In this document: piece by piece, positions 48,901 to 60,137 of the stretch
Position numbering within the stretch: the stretch's first letter is position 1
How the letters are laid out: each line of letters begins with the position of its first letter
From: Aquila chrysaetos chrysaetos
Taxonomy: Eukaryota; Chordata; Aves; Accipitriformes; Accipitridae
Direction of reading: 5' to 3'
Assembly (NCBI RefSeq): GCF_900496995.4
Contig: NC_044014.1
Location: forward strand, 5,840,001-5,904,000
DNA: 64,000 bases
Translations under genes and position numbers: made by a program
Notes under the pieces: model-generated
Seen by the model: only the letters and a program-made list of their open reading frames with translations
Told to the model about the DNA's origin: nothing
The model's database searches: none

Positions 48901-50389
48901 TGTGGGTGAACTGAAGTCAAATATTACACTTTAAAAGACAATTACGTGTCCTTCACTTCCTCAAGCCCCTCAAAAGCCAAATAGTGCTATCTAATCTAAA
49001 CCACCCCAGCTCTTCTCCATCCCCTCAGACACATGCTGTGCATTACATTTCTGCAGAAATTCATTGCAGTCTGGTTCAGCAATCCCTTTGAAGTCTGTGG
49101 GAGCTTATCTGTACTCCAGCAAGCAAGGGTGTGTCTCCGGGCCAGCTTGCAGGCGACCGTAAAGCAGAAATTTATCCCAGAGGCCACAGGTGCCTCTCTG
49201 GGGATTTTTTTTCTAAGTATCTAGAAATCTCAAGGATTCACCCCAGAATAAAGGGCTGCATCCTGAGGGTGTCCCTTGGCCTGAGGTGCTGCTGAGTGGG
49301 AGTGAGCGGGAATGTAGTGTGGGACACATCCTAGTGTCTTGTGGGCATGGTCCATGAGAGCTTCAAAAAAAAAAAAAAATCTTCAAGAAAACACTGAAAA
49401 TGGTCATAGCTGCCTTTTGGTGCAACTGAGCAGGTAGAAACAAAGCAGGGCTGGCAGGAGGCATCTGGCTGGCTCCCCACTGAATTCTGGCAAATCCAGG
49501 CGTTTTAGAGTACCTTAATGCCCCAGGTGCACCTACCAGCATTAACCTCTCCCTGCCCAGCTCCGCTCCTGCTCTCCGGAGGGTGTCCGGACCCCGCTCC
49601 CCCTGCCCCTACTCCCAGGGTCCCACATTCACCACCAGCCTCACCCCCTTTCCCTGTAAACACAAATACCTCCCCTAAAAAAGCTGGAAAATGGTTTTAC
49701 TGCCACAGGACTGAAAAAAAAAAAAGTCTGACATTAATCCTGAGATGAAAAAAAAGGCTGAGCAAGTATTTATGTTGATTTAAGGCTGTTCTTGTTACAT
49801 TCTTGAAACTACCGAGGTTATCTTGTAATCCATCTGAATTGCAGCTTGCGGCATTTTGAGCTAATTTTCAATTGTGCTGCATTTAACTATTCTTTACCTC
49901 CTTCTGCCTCGCAGTATATGTGGAAAAACGTACATCAGGTTTTGGAATACCTAACCTGTGGCCTCTGAGGTGTCTCTGCATCAGACAACGGAGACAGAGA
50001 ATTCCTTGAGAAGAGAAATTTTGTGGGCCGGTGAGACTTTTGACTCTGCTGAAAGGCTACACGTTTACAGTGCTGGGTTTTGGCTAGAGGAAGGTTCAGC
50101 TGAGCAGCACTCTTTCTGTTTATTTTCGGAATGTTTTGAGTGAACGCACGTCTCTATAGATGTTTAGAGAGCGGCAGCGCTGGAGATGATGTTTATTTAT
50201 TCGCAAGATATGTATCATGGAAACAGCTGTGAGCTGCTTCTCCTCACTGCTCCGTTGATGCAATTCAACTCCCACCCCAGCGGACCACCCGATCGGGCAG
50301 GGAGAGACAGCGCAGCCCCCCGGGAGCATCGCCTGGAGGCTGCTGCCTCTTCTCCAGCGCGTATCACTCTGGTGGGCTTTCCAGGTCCT
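45927..50389. other. Non-coding intergenic DNA
   Basis: No gene recognised. Open frames of 60-90 codons at 46,668-46,931, 47,075-47,347 and 47,634-47,903 (all plus) lie in AT-rich, repeat-poor sequence and show no domains. They may mark conserved non-coding DNA, but I cannot test that. A run of 15 A lies near 49,365. Confidence 0.5.
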
Positions 50390-50408
50390 GGACCTGGAGC
50401 TCTGTGCG

Positions 50409-50696
50409 GTGGGCTGCAAAGTGGATGAAAAACTGAACATGACCCGGCAATGTGCGCTCGCAGCCCAGAAAGCCAACCGTATCCTGGGCTGCATCAAGAG
50501 AAGTGTGACCAGCAGGTCGAGGGAGGGGATTCTGCCCCTCTGCTCTGCTCTGGTGAGACCCCACCTGCAGTACTGCATCCAGCTCTGGGGGCCCCACCAT
50601 AAGGAGGACGTGGACCTGGTGGAGCGGGTCCCAAGGAGGACCACGAAGATGATCAGAGGGATGGAGCGCCTCTCCTATGAGGACAGGCTGAGAGAA
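50409..50696 (+). pseudogene. CR1 ORF2 C-terminal region, left half
   Basis: The translation contains DEKLNMTRQCALAAQKANRI, LGCIKRSVTSRSREGILPL, SALVRPHLQYCIQLWGPHH and a VERVPRRTTKMIRGMERLS block, ending DRLRE at the insertion point. This is the conserved C-terminal segment downstream of the CR1 reverse transcriptase. No ORF start is present because the copy is 5'-truncated. The frame continues without shift in the right half at 51,462. Confidence 0.9.
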
Positions 50697-50698
50697 TT

Positions 50699-51461
50699 AG
50701 AATCATAGACTCATAGAATCGTTTAGGTTGGAAAGGGCCTTGAAGAGCATCGAGTCCAACCATCAATGTAACACTGCCAAGTCCACCACCAAGCCATGTC
50801 CCTAAGCACCACGTCTACGCATCTTTTACATACCTCCAGGGGTGGTGACTCCACCACCTCCCTGGGCAGCCTATTCCAATGCTTGACAACCCTTTCGGTG
50901 AAGACGTTTTCCCCAATATCCAATCTAAACCTCCCCTGGCACAACGTGAGGCCATTTCCTCTCGTCCTGTCGCTTGTTGCTTGGGAGAAGAGACCGACCC
51001 CCACCTCACCACAACCTCCTTTCAGGCAGCTGTAGAGAGCGATCAGGTCTCCCCTCAGCCTCCTCTTCTCCAGGCTAAACAGCCCCAGCTCCCTCAGCTG
51101 CTCCTCATCAGACTTGTGCTCCAGGCCCCTCACCACCTTCGTCGCCCTTCTCTGGACACGCTCCAGCACCTCCATGTCTGTCCTGCAGTGAGGGGCCCCA
51201 AACCGAACACAGGACTCGAGGGGCGGCCTCACCAGTGCCCAGCACCGGGGACGGTCACCTCCCTGCTCCTGCTGGCCACGCTGGTTCTGATCCAGGCCAG
51301 GATGCCGTTGGCCTTCTTGGCCACCTGGGCACACGGCCGGCTCACATTCAGCCGGCTGTGGACCAGCACCCCCAGGTCCTTTTCCGCCGGGCAGCTTTCC
51401 AGCCGCTCTTCCCCAGGCCCGTAGCGCTGCGTGGGGTTGCTGTGTGCAGGACCCGGCACAG
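50699..51461 (-). mobile_element. CR1 LINE (minus strand) inserted in the outer CR1
   Basis: Reading plus, it starts with GAATCATAGACTCATAGAATC, the reverse complement of the CR1 3'-terminal octamer repeats. It continues with GGTTGGAAAGGGCCTTGAAG and ends near CTGTGTGCAGGACCCGGCAC, its 5'-truncated end. About 763 bases long. The outer CR1 resumes directly at TTGAGGTTGCTCAGCCTGG. Two T's (50,697-50,698 and 51,462-51,463) flank the insert, consistent with the absent or very small target duplications typical of CR1. The tail is better preserved than that of the outer element, as expected for the younger insertion. Confidence 0.95.
50723..51459 (-). pseudogene. Inner CR1 ORF2 C-terminal region, frameshifted
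   Basis: On the minus strand one frame (51,459 down to about 51,230) gives [39 protein letters not shown] and [14 protein letters not shown] second frame then continues with [56 protein letters not shown] and a [19 protein letters not shown] block. The switch at about 51,230-51,245 is a single frameshift in the conserved PLYSALVRPHLEYC-like segment. The start of ORF2 is missing, so this is a dead fragment. Confidence 0.9.
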
Positions 51462-51761
51462 TTGAGGTTGCTCAGCCTGGAGAAGGGAAGGCTCTGGGGA
51501 GACCTTATTGTAGCCTTTCGATACTTAAAGGGGCCTTATAAGATAGATGGGGACAGACTTTTTAGTAGGGTCCATAGCGATAGGACAAGGGGTAATGGTT
51601 TTAAGCTAAAAGAGTGTAGATTCAGACTAGATATAAGAAAGACATTCTTTGGGATGAGGGTGGTGAAACGCTGGCACAGGCGGCCCAGAGAGGTGGAAGA
51701 TGCCTCATCCCTGGAAACATTCCAGGTCAGGTTGGATGGGGTTCTGAGCAACCTGATCTAG
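51462..51761 (+). pseudogene. CR1 ORF2 C-terminal region, right half
   Basis: The frame resumes as [20 protein letters not shown] and runs through [35 protein letters not shown] and a VRLDGVLSNLI terminus before the stop. The two outer halves share one reading frame with no stop between them once the inner element is set aside. Confidence 0.9.
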
Positions 51762-53170
51762 CTGAAGATGTCCTTGCTTATGGCAGGGGGGGGTTGGACT
51801 AGGTGGCCTTTAAAGGTCCCTTCCAACGCAACCCATTCTAACATGGACACATGGATTTTGGAAGACTTTTTTTCCTCTGGTGAAGTTAATTTCCTTCTCC
51901 CACTATTCTCTCTATTAAGAGAAGAGCTCCAAATGGGTGACAGATTTGTCAGATTTTTGGATGCAAGGCACGAGGAGGAATTTTCTCCTGGGCCCTTTTG
52001 GTGATCTTCTTGGCATTCAAGAGAAGGAAGCCTCAGAACTCAACCCTGGATGTGACATATCCAAGGACCAGACAGATTTTCCTGGATAACAAAGCAACTG
52101 GATATCTCTAACTAGACGGAATCACAGCATGATTTTCCTCCGGCATCTTTTGCAAGTCATTTCCTGAGGAAGGTGGGGGTTAACCCCATTTTTCACATCC
52201 CTTTGGAAAACCCTCCTGGTCTGCTCCTTACCCCCAAACCAGCAGAAACCTGGGCACCTGAGTTGGGCCACGGTATGTGCAGAGAAACCTTGTATTTCCA
52301 CATCATGTCTTGGCTTCATGACAGTTTTGGTGGGAGCACCATATGAGCGCCTGCCTTCCCTCCTTCAGCTTCTTTTCCCTTTCGTCCCTTCTTCTGCCTC
52401 TCCCCATCCCAGGGGACCCGCTGACCCCCGGGCCCCGCTGCGGCACGGGAGGAGACCGATCGCTTGTAGTTACTGCTGCCCGTTTGTTTGTGGGGTTAAA
52501 CACTCTGTTATTTCTTATCTGTAAATGATGTTTTTCCTGTTAAGCACAATTACAAATGCAGCTCCTTTGCTTTTAGCTCAATTTTTCACTTCTTGCTTTT
52601 CCCCCACTCCCTCTTGGTTGTATGCTGGAGATCACAGTAGTTTCTGTTTAAAATGTTTCAGCTTCTCTGTTTTCCAGAATTTAACTGGGAGCCTGTTGCT
52701 ACACGCTGAGCAGGGTGGGACTGCCGATTCTTTTTTTTTTTTTCCCCTCTCAGAAAGTAGATTGCTGAATGTAAGGCTTCAGGGAATAAAATTTACAGGA
52801 GAGAAATTGCCTTGTATGTTTTTAACGTAGAGCCACCTCGCTGGCCAACACGGTATTTCACCCTTTGCTTGCCGCAAAAAGCTCTTGTTAGTGCTAATTC
52901 TTTCTGAAACTGAGGGTTCTCATCCTCTGTGGCGAAAATGAAACTCGTTGCTTTCAGATTCGTTGCTGAATTGCTCTTATTTGCATATAATGAGGCCGAA
53001 TATGCCAGTAAAAACTCGAGCTCTGTTTAAAAAGCTTCTTTGGGGAGATTTATCATCTGTCACTGATCATCATTGCTGCCCTTTTTAAAGGACACGCAAC
53101 ATTTTGGGACCCATCCAGCCCGGGGAGGTGGGGAGAGGAGATGGCTTGTAAGAGGCCATTTCTCGTGAGC

Positions 53171-53186
53171 CCCCCCCATGGGGGGG
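53171..53186. repeat. 16-bp perfect palindrome of C7-AT-G7
   Basis: Seven C, AT, seven G: self-complementary with no spacer and bordered by one extra C. It lies in a GC-rich stretch with no recognisable promoter context. Confidence 0.9.
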
Positions 53187-53354
53187 ACACCGGTGGGACA
53201 GGGTCCTGCGGGTCCCCAACCAGGGCTGCCTGTCTGTGCCCAGGACGAGGAGCGCTGCCCGGGACAGGGGACAGCACATCTGGCCACCCCTGTCCTCCCG
53301 CACACGCCGCTTCCTCACAGGAAGCATCGTGGGGGATCTGCTGGGATGTTTTGC

Positions 53355-53388
53355 TATATATATATATTTTTTTTTTTTTTTTTTTTTT
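53355..53388. repeat. (TA)n followed by T22
   Basis: Six to seven TA units run directly into 22 T. It is simple sequence and the translated poly-Phe frames are artefacts. Confidence 0.92.
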
Positions 53389-54395
53389 GCCTGTGTTTAT
53401 GCTTTTAGGACCTGATCTTCCCAAACAGCCGAGGGCCGGGGCCAGGGAGCACTACTTCTTCTTGTGCACAGCCAGCTGGAAGGCAGCACCGAGCAAGGTC
53501 CCCGAGCGCTCGGTGCTCACTCAACACTTCAGAGCCGAGGGGAAAACGGGCGTCGCGAGGTGGGATAAGCAGCGTGCCGGTTTCACCGGTCATCTGGTCA
53601 AATCGATGCTGGCTGGGATGTGTGATCAGGGACCCAGCCGTCGCCTTTTCGTGGCAGGGCTCGGCTGAGAGCGCCGTGCGGTTTTTCTCAGTCTCCAAGC
53701 TTTTGTGCAGCTTGCCCTCGGTCTTTGCACTCACGATTATTTCAGACTGAACGAGCGACAGCTCTAAGACTTTATAAAGCTTGTTTATAAGATTCCTCTT
53801 GCCCAAAACGCTCATGTTACCTGCTCGTCAAATGCAAGGTGGTCAGATAATCAAGTCCTGTTGGCTCTACAAAGCTCTCCTTGGCAAATTAAAGGAGCGC
53901 TACCTCTAGCTAACCTTAACAACCGGCAAAAGCGTTTCTGCACATCCACGCAGACCTGCTGTATTCCTCCCACTAGAGGACGGTAGCTGGTGTACGCAGC
54001 CAGAAGTAGCATTTTACAACAGAAGCAAGAATAAAACAGCCCTACCCTTCCTGTAGAAACATGTTCCTTTCTAGTGGTTTTCACATAATGAATCCCAGTG
54101 AATATTTAACTAAGTCTCCCCTGTAATCAAGTTTCTGGCCTCCTTGCTTGTATCCACAATGTAAAACATTTCCTGATCCATTGCGTTCGGCAGCCCTGGG
54201 AGTCTCCGGCAGTATCTGTTTCTCTGCTCAGCTGGCATCGGAAGAGCTGCACCATTGCTATTGGGTTTTTCTCATCCAGCAATCGCTGTTACGACCTTTG
54301 CTATCTTTTAAGAGATGGAAAGGATCTTTAGGACCTCAACTCGGCCATCTAAATCAAAGGCAAGCCTTCTCTTCAAGCCCTGAAATATTGCTGTA

Positions 54396-54441
54396 TATTC
54401 ATGCATATATGAATATTCACTGATATGTGTATGAATATTCA
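54396..54441. promoter_or_regulatory. Paired POU-type (MORE-like) motifs
   Basis: TATGAATATTCA occurs at 54,408-54,419 and again at 54,430-54,441, exactly 22 bases apart. Just upstream, TATTCAT and ATGAATA form a 7-bp inverted repeat around GCATAT. ATGAATATTCA(T) resembles the palindromic element bound by POU-factor homodimers (ATGMATATKCAT), and ATGCATAT resembles an octamer site. The motifs and spacing are visible; binding is inference. Confidence 0.3.
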
Positions 54442-56049
54442 GTAATGCAAGTCTAGATTTCATGCAAAGTGAGCTTCCCTGTAACCCTCCCTTTAAAACA
54501 CAAAAGAATGAAGGAGAAAAGTGGGTTTCTGGGTTTGTGTGAGCAGGGAAAGAGGATGGTTTGGGTCTGTGTGGTGACTTGGGAAACCTTTCTACGGTAA
54601 AACCTATGACTTTCGTTTAAGGAACTCCACATGACTGTATCAAATAGCAAATCCCTATTTATGTTTGGGCTTTACCCGCCTGACCATTACCTTTCCATCC
54701 CATCTTTCGGACTGCAGCTTGCGAACGCGGTTACAGAGTTAACGAATGAGGGCTGTTAAACCTCGATGCATCTCTGTTTACGTGGAGGCTTTCTCGGGCA
54801 GGTCACTGGCTCCTCTCCAAGGCAATCCAGTTTCTCAAGTGAAATTGCGGGTACCTTAATCACCTGGCAAAGTGGAGGAGGAGGTCATCTTACAGTGGGG
54901 ACTGGAGCCGATAAAGGACACGGCTTTCACTGAGAGGGAGACGTGCAGGAAGCAGCAAATTCCTGTGAAAACTATGGTAGGAGATGATAGAGAAGTGAAA
55001 TTATGTGCAAAGGACGGGGAGAGAAGAAAGAACATGAACTGCTTGGGGAATGCTGACTTAAAGATGTTGGAGGGATGAGAAGAATGAGGCAGGGAAATAG
55101 TTGTAGGCATTTAGTGCTTTCTTACCCAGGGTTGTGGAAAGTAAAAAAATGACTTTTATTTTATTTTTTTTTTTTAACTGCTACAGAGCGACTGTGCCTG
55201 TTTGTGTCTGCAGCTGGGCCTCTGAAAGAGTGAACTGGAAGCGCGGAGCTTGGCACTGCAGCGAAGGATGTGGGAAGCAGAAGGGGTCTGCAGGGATTCG
55301 GTGGTCGGGGACGGCTGGGTCGCAGGACCCAGCCCAGAAAGAACAGAGTGCTTACACTGTGGATCCCTGCCGAATAGTTTTCTGCCCCTTCCAGGGTTTA
55401 AACTGTAACACAAACCCTGGTGTAAGCCCGACTTCACACCTTCTGCTCCGAGGTTGTGCCTGAAAGTAGGAGCACGCTTGCTGAACCCTGTGGTGTCACC
55501 AGAGAAGAATCTGATCTGATGTAACATTGCAGGGGAAGCTGCCACAACCACCAGTTGGTCTAGTTAGACAACAGAGCTCCAGTAAAACAAACCAGCGTGT
55601 ATTGATCAACTGGAAACAGAAATAAGAAGTGCATGGGCCAAGAAGCCAAATATATCCAAGATCTGTAACAGAAAGACAAATTGTCTTTGCAGCCTTTGTC
55701 TTCTCATTTTTATAAGTCTGGCTCTGTCTTGCTGTGCCCTGCTCGGTGCTGAAAAGGGGTTTATTCACATGGTTTCTCTGAGGCCTGCTTTAGGGGAGCT
55801 CCCTGCTAAAAGATATTCTCCAACGGATGCTGCTTTCCACTCTTTTAGAAAAGATTCTGTTCCCCAAGAGCCAGAGGTGCTCTACCAGGACAGCGTGTGA
55901 CAAATTCTTTATGAGAGAATACATAATAAATTGAGGATTTTCTTTTATTTTGATTATTTAGTATTCAATATTTGCATTATGGAAGTGCCTGGAGGTTCCA
56001 GCTGAGATCAGTGTCCTATTGTTCTAAGCCATGCATAAAAACATGGTCA

Positions 56050-56230
56050 GAGATGAGGAGCTTACCATCTAAATAGATGAACTGGATAAAGAGTGGGAGA
56101 CAGGAAGCATCTATTATTCTCATTTCATAGCTGGAGAGCTTGGACGCAGACAAATTAAGTGCCTTTCCCAGGACTGTGGAGGAAAGCCGATGTAGAAGGG
56201 CAGAAAGCATCAAATGTCCAGTATCCCAGT
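56050..56230 (+). repeat. Ancient MIR/L2-like repeat fragment
   Basis: The order is GAGCTTACCATCTAAATAGA, GAGTGGGAGACAGGAAGCAT, TATTCTCATTTCATAGCTGG, then CAAATTAAGTGCCTTTCCCA and GGCAGAAAGC. This follows the old amniote repeat pattern GAGCTTACAATCTAAATAGA ... CCCATTTTACAGATGGGG ... GATTAAGTGACTTGCCCAAGG ... GGCAGAGC. It is diverged, and I call the class only. Confidence 0.55.
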
Positions 56231-58319
56231 GTAATACCCTGCTCATAACACAGCACATTTCCTGTTTAAATATATCTTGCAACAGTGTAATAATAACAAC
56301 AAATATATTTTGAATCTTTTCCTTAAGACGTACAAAATGAGAGGAGTACCAGAAAGGTTACATGGCTACAAGGCATAACAGTCTGGAGGGAGTGTTGATG
56401 CTCAAAATGCCATTACAAGGCATTGACATGATAGCAGTGAAAATAATCTCTTTTTTCCAGCTACTTGGCCTTACTGCCTGAAGAAGTATCTCTTAGAAGA
56501 TTCTGCTGTGCATAATGCAGAGAGAGATCAAAAATTGGTAGGCAAAAGTAATTAATTTGCCACATTCTGTAGCCTAACCAAAATGAGGGGTTTTTGTTGA
56601 TAAACACCCAGTAAAACTATCCCTTTATGGGCTGTGAACTTGCAGACCTCCCATTCCTGTATACGTTTTGCTGCAAAAGAACTCGGTAGCCCATCTGCTT
56701 CACACTTTTATGGATAATTATTAGAACCACTGGCATTAAAATAAAGAAGTTCTTATCTCGATTTTTCAGTTTAGCAGCATCTTGAAGTAACACGTGGTGA
56801 GGACCAGTGAGGGAAGTCTCTCAGTAGTAGTTTTTCTGTTAGAAAGGGTTTGCATTTATATGAAGTGACTTTCCCCTAAGACACTGACAAATACATAGAG
56901 CAACTTTGCCTGTCCTTGAAAAGAAAAAGATTTGCAGAATTGGGTTCCTATGATTTGCCTCTTTGGCACCCTAAAAAAAAGTTCAAAGCTGCCGGGAAAC
57001 AGAGCCATAAATACTTTGGAAACCAGGTAAACATTTTAGCTGCCAGAGTTTGGGTTTAGGCACTTAGCTTTAGAAGAACTTTAAAAAATTAAATCTTGGA
57101 CAAGTATTTAATTGTATCCAGCACGGTCAAGCAAAGATTTTGGACAGGACAGCTTGAATAACAGGGAAGAAATGTTGCTTCCCATTGTCTTCCGTGGAGA
57201 AGGCAAACCCTCAGCGATGTGCGTGGCTGAATTAGGATCTAGAGGATCTCACCCCGTAGTTCTCTAAAACTTTAATGTGTGGGTTTTCTTTCTATTTTTT
57301 TTTTTTTACATGTATTTAATTTTCTGCATTATATTCTTATTTTCATCAGAGAGAGAGAAATGTGAACACGTTAGCAGGTCCAGCACCTGGAGAATAGACC
57401 AGTACCGGAGAATTTGCTTCCCTCAGGTACGCGTGGCCTCCCTTGCCATCTGTCTGCAATGTGGCAGGAGCTGGGACTTGCTCCTCGCTGGGCTCCCGTG
57501 GAGGAGCCAGCTTCTATGGAGCCCTCACTACGCTACTATCTCCAGCGCTTCAAAGAAATGTCAGAGACTCTGTAAGGATTAGAACCGAGGAGTGCTCAGA
57601 AGCTCTGCATTACGTTTTTTTCTAAGGTGACTTTTCCCACATTACTCGAAGGCATCGGTTGCCTGTCTCGCCTCATCTCTCCGTAGACACAAGCTCTTCG
57701 TCTTCCGCTTAACCTTCTACCTTCATCCCTAAAAGCCCTTGAGTTGGGGCTCTTGCGGCTCTGGCCCAGGGGCAACCTGAAGCCAGGCACGTCTTCACCT
57801 TACCCACTCCAGGTAAAACTGATACCAGGTGGAAATGACTTCAGCCCCTCACCTCCGCCTGCTCCATGGCAGAGATTTGGGCGAGCCCAGCTGTGCTTTC
57901 CTTGCAGCTGGAGCCCCTCGCTCATCCCAGTTGAACATTAACTGTATCCCTGCCTGCGTGCGGAGGGGGGGGGACACCAGGGTCCAGCTGACAGCAGTGA
58001 CAAAGAGCCGGCAGGGCTGAAAGATTCAATTTAACTTTCTTTCTCCTCCCCCGCTTCCATATGCGAGGGGGGACAGCACTGTTCCTGCTTTTGAAACTTG
58101 CGGTGCAAAGGAGCATTGGTGTCCTCATTTTCCTTCCTCCCTATTGATGTATCATTGCCGGGATGAAAAAGGACGTCTCAAGAGCTTTTGAAAAAATGGG
58201 TGACTACTCAAGACATTTTATAAAGGAGGAAGAATGGGAAAGAAAATAGGACTCGGTAGGGGGTAGAAGGAGCCTGAATGTGCGCCTTGTCTGTCTATTC
58301 TTTCGCCTGAAACCTGGAG
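56231..58319. other. Non-coding intergenic DNA
   Basis: No gene, RNA or further repeat family recognised. A T-run of about 13 lies at 57,297-57,308. Short frames on both strands lack domains. Confidence 0.5.
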
Positions 58320-59620
58320 CTGTTGTTCCTATTTCAGTTCAAACTGTCACCTTTAGTTCATGATGGCTTTACTGCCCTTGCTCCTGAACCTCAACAGATT
58401 GGGGCTTATTTACCTATTCACACTCTGCTGTGGAACCTCATTAATAGGCTTATTAGCCACACCATTCACGTGCAGGAGGGCTCACAGAAAAGATCCCAGC
58501 CACTTTGAGAGGAGGAGGAAAAAACTGTAAAGAGATTATGCTCTCATTCAGCAGCCTAACTGCTATGAAAGGCTCCCTGGGCCCACTGAGATCTCTTGAA
58601 GCCTAAATATGATGACAGAATTGATCCCCCCCCCCCCCCCCCCCCTTTTAATTCCAAACATGCTTCTGCTTTTCTCGGATTGAGGAGTTGGGCTGTTGTG
58701 GGCCACTTTAGGGAGAATGTGGCTCATTTAAGAGAAAAGGCTGCTATTGATAGACTGCTATCTTTTCATCCCGAAAAAGAATAAATTCCGAGAAGTGCTT
58801 CCAGACATTGGAAATAGGTGTTCTGATTTGTCATTTTTAGTGGAATGCTTCCTTTTCTTTCAGAGTATGCAAAGATATCGATGAATGGGGAAAGGTATTG
58901 CGGCTTCCTGTGCCGGACAATAATTTATGTGAGAATGCGTTAACAATGTTTTCAATGGGCGACGGACATGGCCGGAGCTGGGAAAATTGGATCTTGACTG
59001 TGACATCTCAGCCCCTCAATTAGAACGTTCAGATGTCTGTTGCTTTAGGAACAACAACAAAAAAAAATTAAACCTGTGTTTCTAATCAATTACAAATTTG
59101 CCTGCCGTCCCTCACAAAGCCTGCATTACCGCTGATGACGGTGGGAAAGTGCATTCTGGGAGGTAAGTGCATATTCTACAGAAAACTTGTATTCAAGTTT
59201 TCGGTGGCTGGAAGTATGTAAATCGAGAGTGACACTATGCCGTGCGGCCACAGTCCTTGAAAATCCCCTTGATCGAGATTGCACACAACATATAAAATGT
59301 ACGGCAGGGCTATGCTTAGATAAAGTAACATTAAATTGATCAACACTGATTTAATTTGAGGCAACCGCCACTTATTGATTTTGGTGTCAAGCTGATTCTA
59401 CAAAGCAAGCATTACGTGGACTCTGTATTTCAGTTAATGGTATCTAAAGCAAATGTTTTATTAGGCAGGTATCAGGTTAAGTTACGCTGAATTTCGAATA
59501 GCAATATTACGCAGTTTTGAGCCTGTGTGTCCAGGCAAAGGATGTTTGCCTGACTAGTTGACAACTCTCCCTGTTCGGGCACCAGACACCGCGATTATTG
59601 AAGGTGCACCGCCGGACAAA
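58320..59620. other. Promoter-proximal non-coding DNA, possibly conserved
   Basis: This stretch directly upstream of the CpG island is repeat-free apart from a 20-base C run. It has AT-rich blocks with long uninterrupted unique sequence (58,330-58,520; 58,690-59,030; 59,260-59,510) and motifs such as CCTCATTAATAGGC, TTGATTTTGG and AAATTGATCAA. Such sequence next to a developmental-type CpG island is often conserved, but I have no alignment. No coding exon is evident. Confidence 0.35.
58626..58645. repeat. Poly-C tract (20 C)
   Basis: An uninterrupted run of 20 C between TTGAT and TTTTAATTCC. The complementary strand carries G20, which is quadruplex-prone and hard to sequence, so the exact length is uncertain. 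Confidence 0.85.
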
Positions 59621-59982
59621 TTCACACGGCAGCCGAAACCAGGCTTTGCACCGAAAGGCTCCTAAACGGAGGGTGATATTTTTTTTTTTTTTTTTTGAGT
59701 GGGTGTTATCCCATCATCCTCTCCAGCTGGAACGGGCCACAGGCCAGCCCCGGCTTCCGAGCTCCCGCGGGGACGGGACGGGTGGGTTGGGGGGGGGGAC
59801 ACAAACACACCCACGACCCCTGCTCCCCTCTTTAGCGCTGCTTCTTAGCGGACCCCCCACACGCACTGGGGGGGGGGGGGAGCTGAGCGCAGCCTTTCCG
59901 CGGGAGCGGGGCCGGGGGGGGGGTTCACGGTCCGGTCCGGTCCGGCCGGCGGGGGAAGGGGGCTCCGCTCCGCGGCCGCCGC

Positions 59983-59989
59983 GATTGGC
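59983..59989 (-). promoter_or_regulatory. Inverted CCAAT box (NF-Y-type)
   Basis: GCGATTGGCAG reads as TGCCAATCG on the minus strand. NF-Y sites of this form typically lie 60-100 bases upstream of a start, in either orientation. That would put a plus-strand start near 60,050-60,100. The position of the start is inference. Confidence 0.5.
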
Positions 59990-60102
59990 AGAGCCGAGCA
60001 GCGCCGTCCAGGAAACGGCTCGGGTTGCAGCGGGGGGAGTGACCAGGGGAGGGAGGAAGGGAGCCGGAGGAGTGCGCTGGGAGAGAAGGAGAAGGCGGGA
60101 GG

Positions 60103-60106
60103 TTTT

Positions 60107-60137
<31 letters not shown>

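Larger units (their letters stand above)
50390..51845 (+). mobile_element. CR1 LINE (plus strand), split by a second CR1
   Basis: This is a 5'-truncated CR1 copy. The left part (about 50,390-50,698) and right part (51,462-51,845) join exactly across the inner element. The 3' end has GGTTGGACTAGGTGGCCTTT, AAGGTCCCTTCCAACGCAAC and a decayed CCATTCTAACATG tail in place of the usual octamer repeats. The 5' boundary is approximate because similarity fades just upstream of the block encoding DEKLNM. The inner CR1 begins in the codon after RLRE and ends before [11 protein letters not shown]. Confidence 0.93.
51846..56049. other. Non-coding intergenic DNA
   Basis: No coding exon recognised. GC-rich stretches near 52,370-52,460 and 53,100-53,660 hold overlapping frames (up to 175 codons at 53,141-53,668) that cross a T22 tract and look like composition artefacts. 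Simple sequence includes poly-T near 52,730 and 55,165. POU-type repeated motifs at 54.4 kb are listed separately. Confidence 0.5.

Noticed and set aside
50120-50644. 174-codon minus-strand frame
   Set aside because: Antisense shadow of the CR1 ORF2 remnant that reads on the plus strand.
50879-51424. 181-codon plus-strand frame
   Set aside because: Antisense shadow of the inner CR1, whose real coding direction is minus.
53141-53668. 175-codon plus-strand frame
   Set aside because: It crosses the C7-AT-G7 palindrome and the T22 run, giving poly-Phe. GC-rich on both sides and without domain content.
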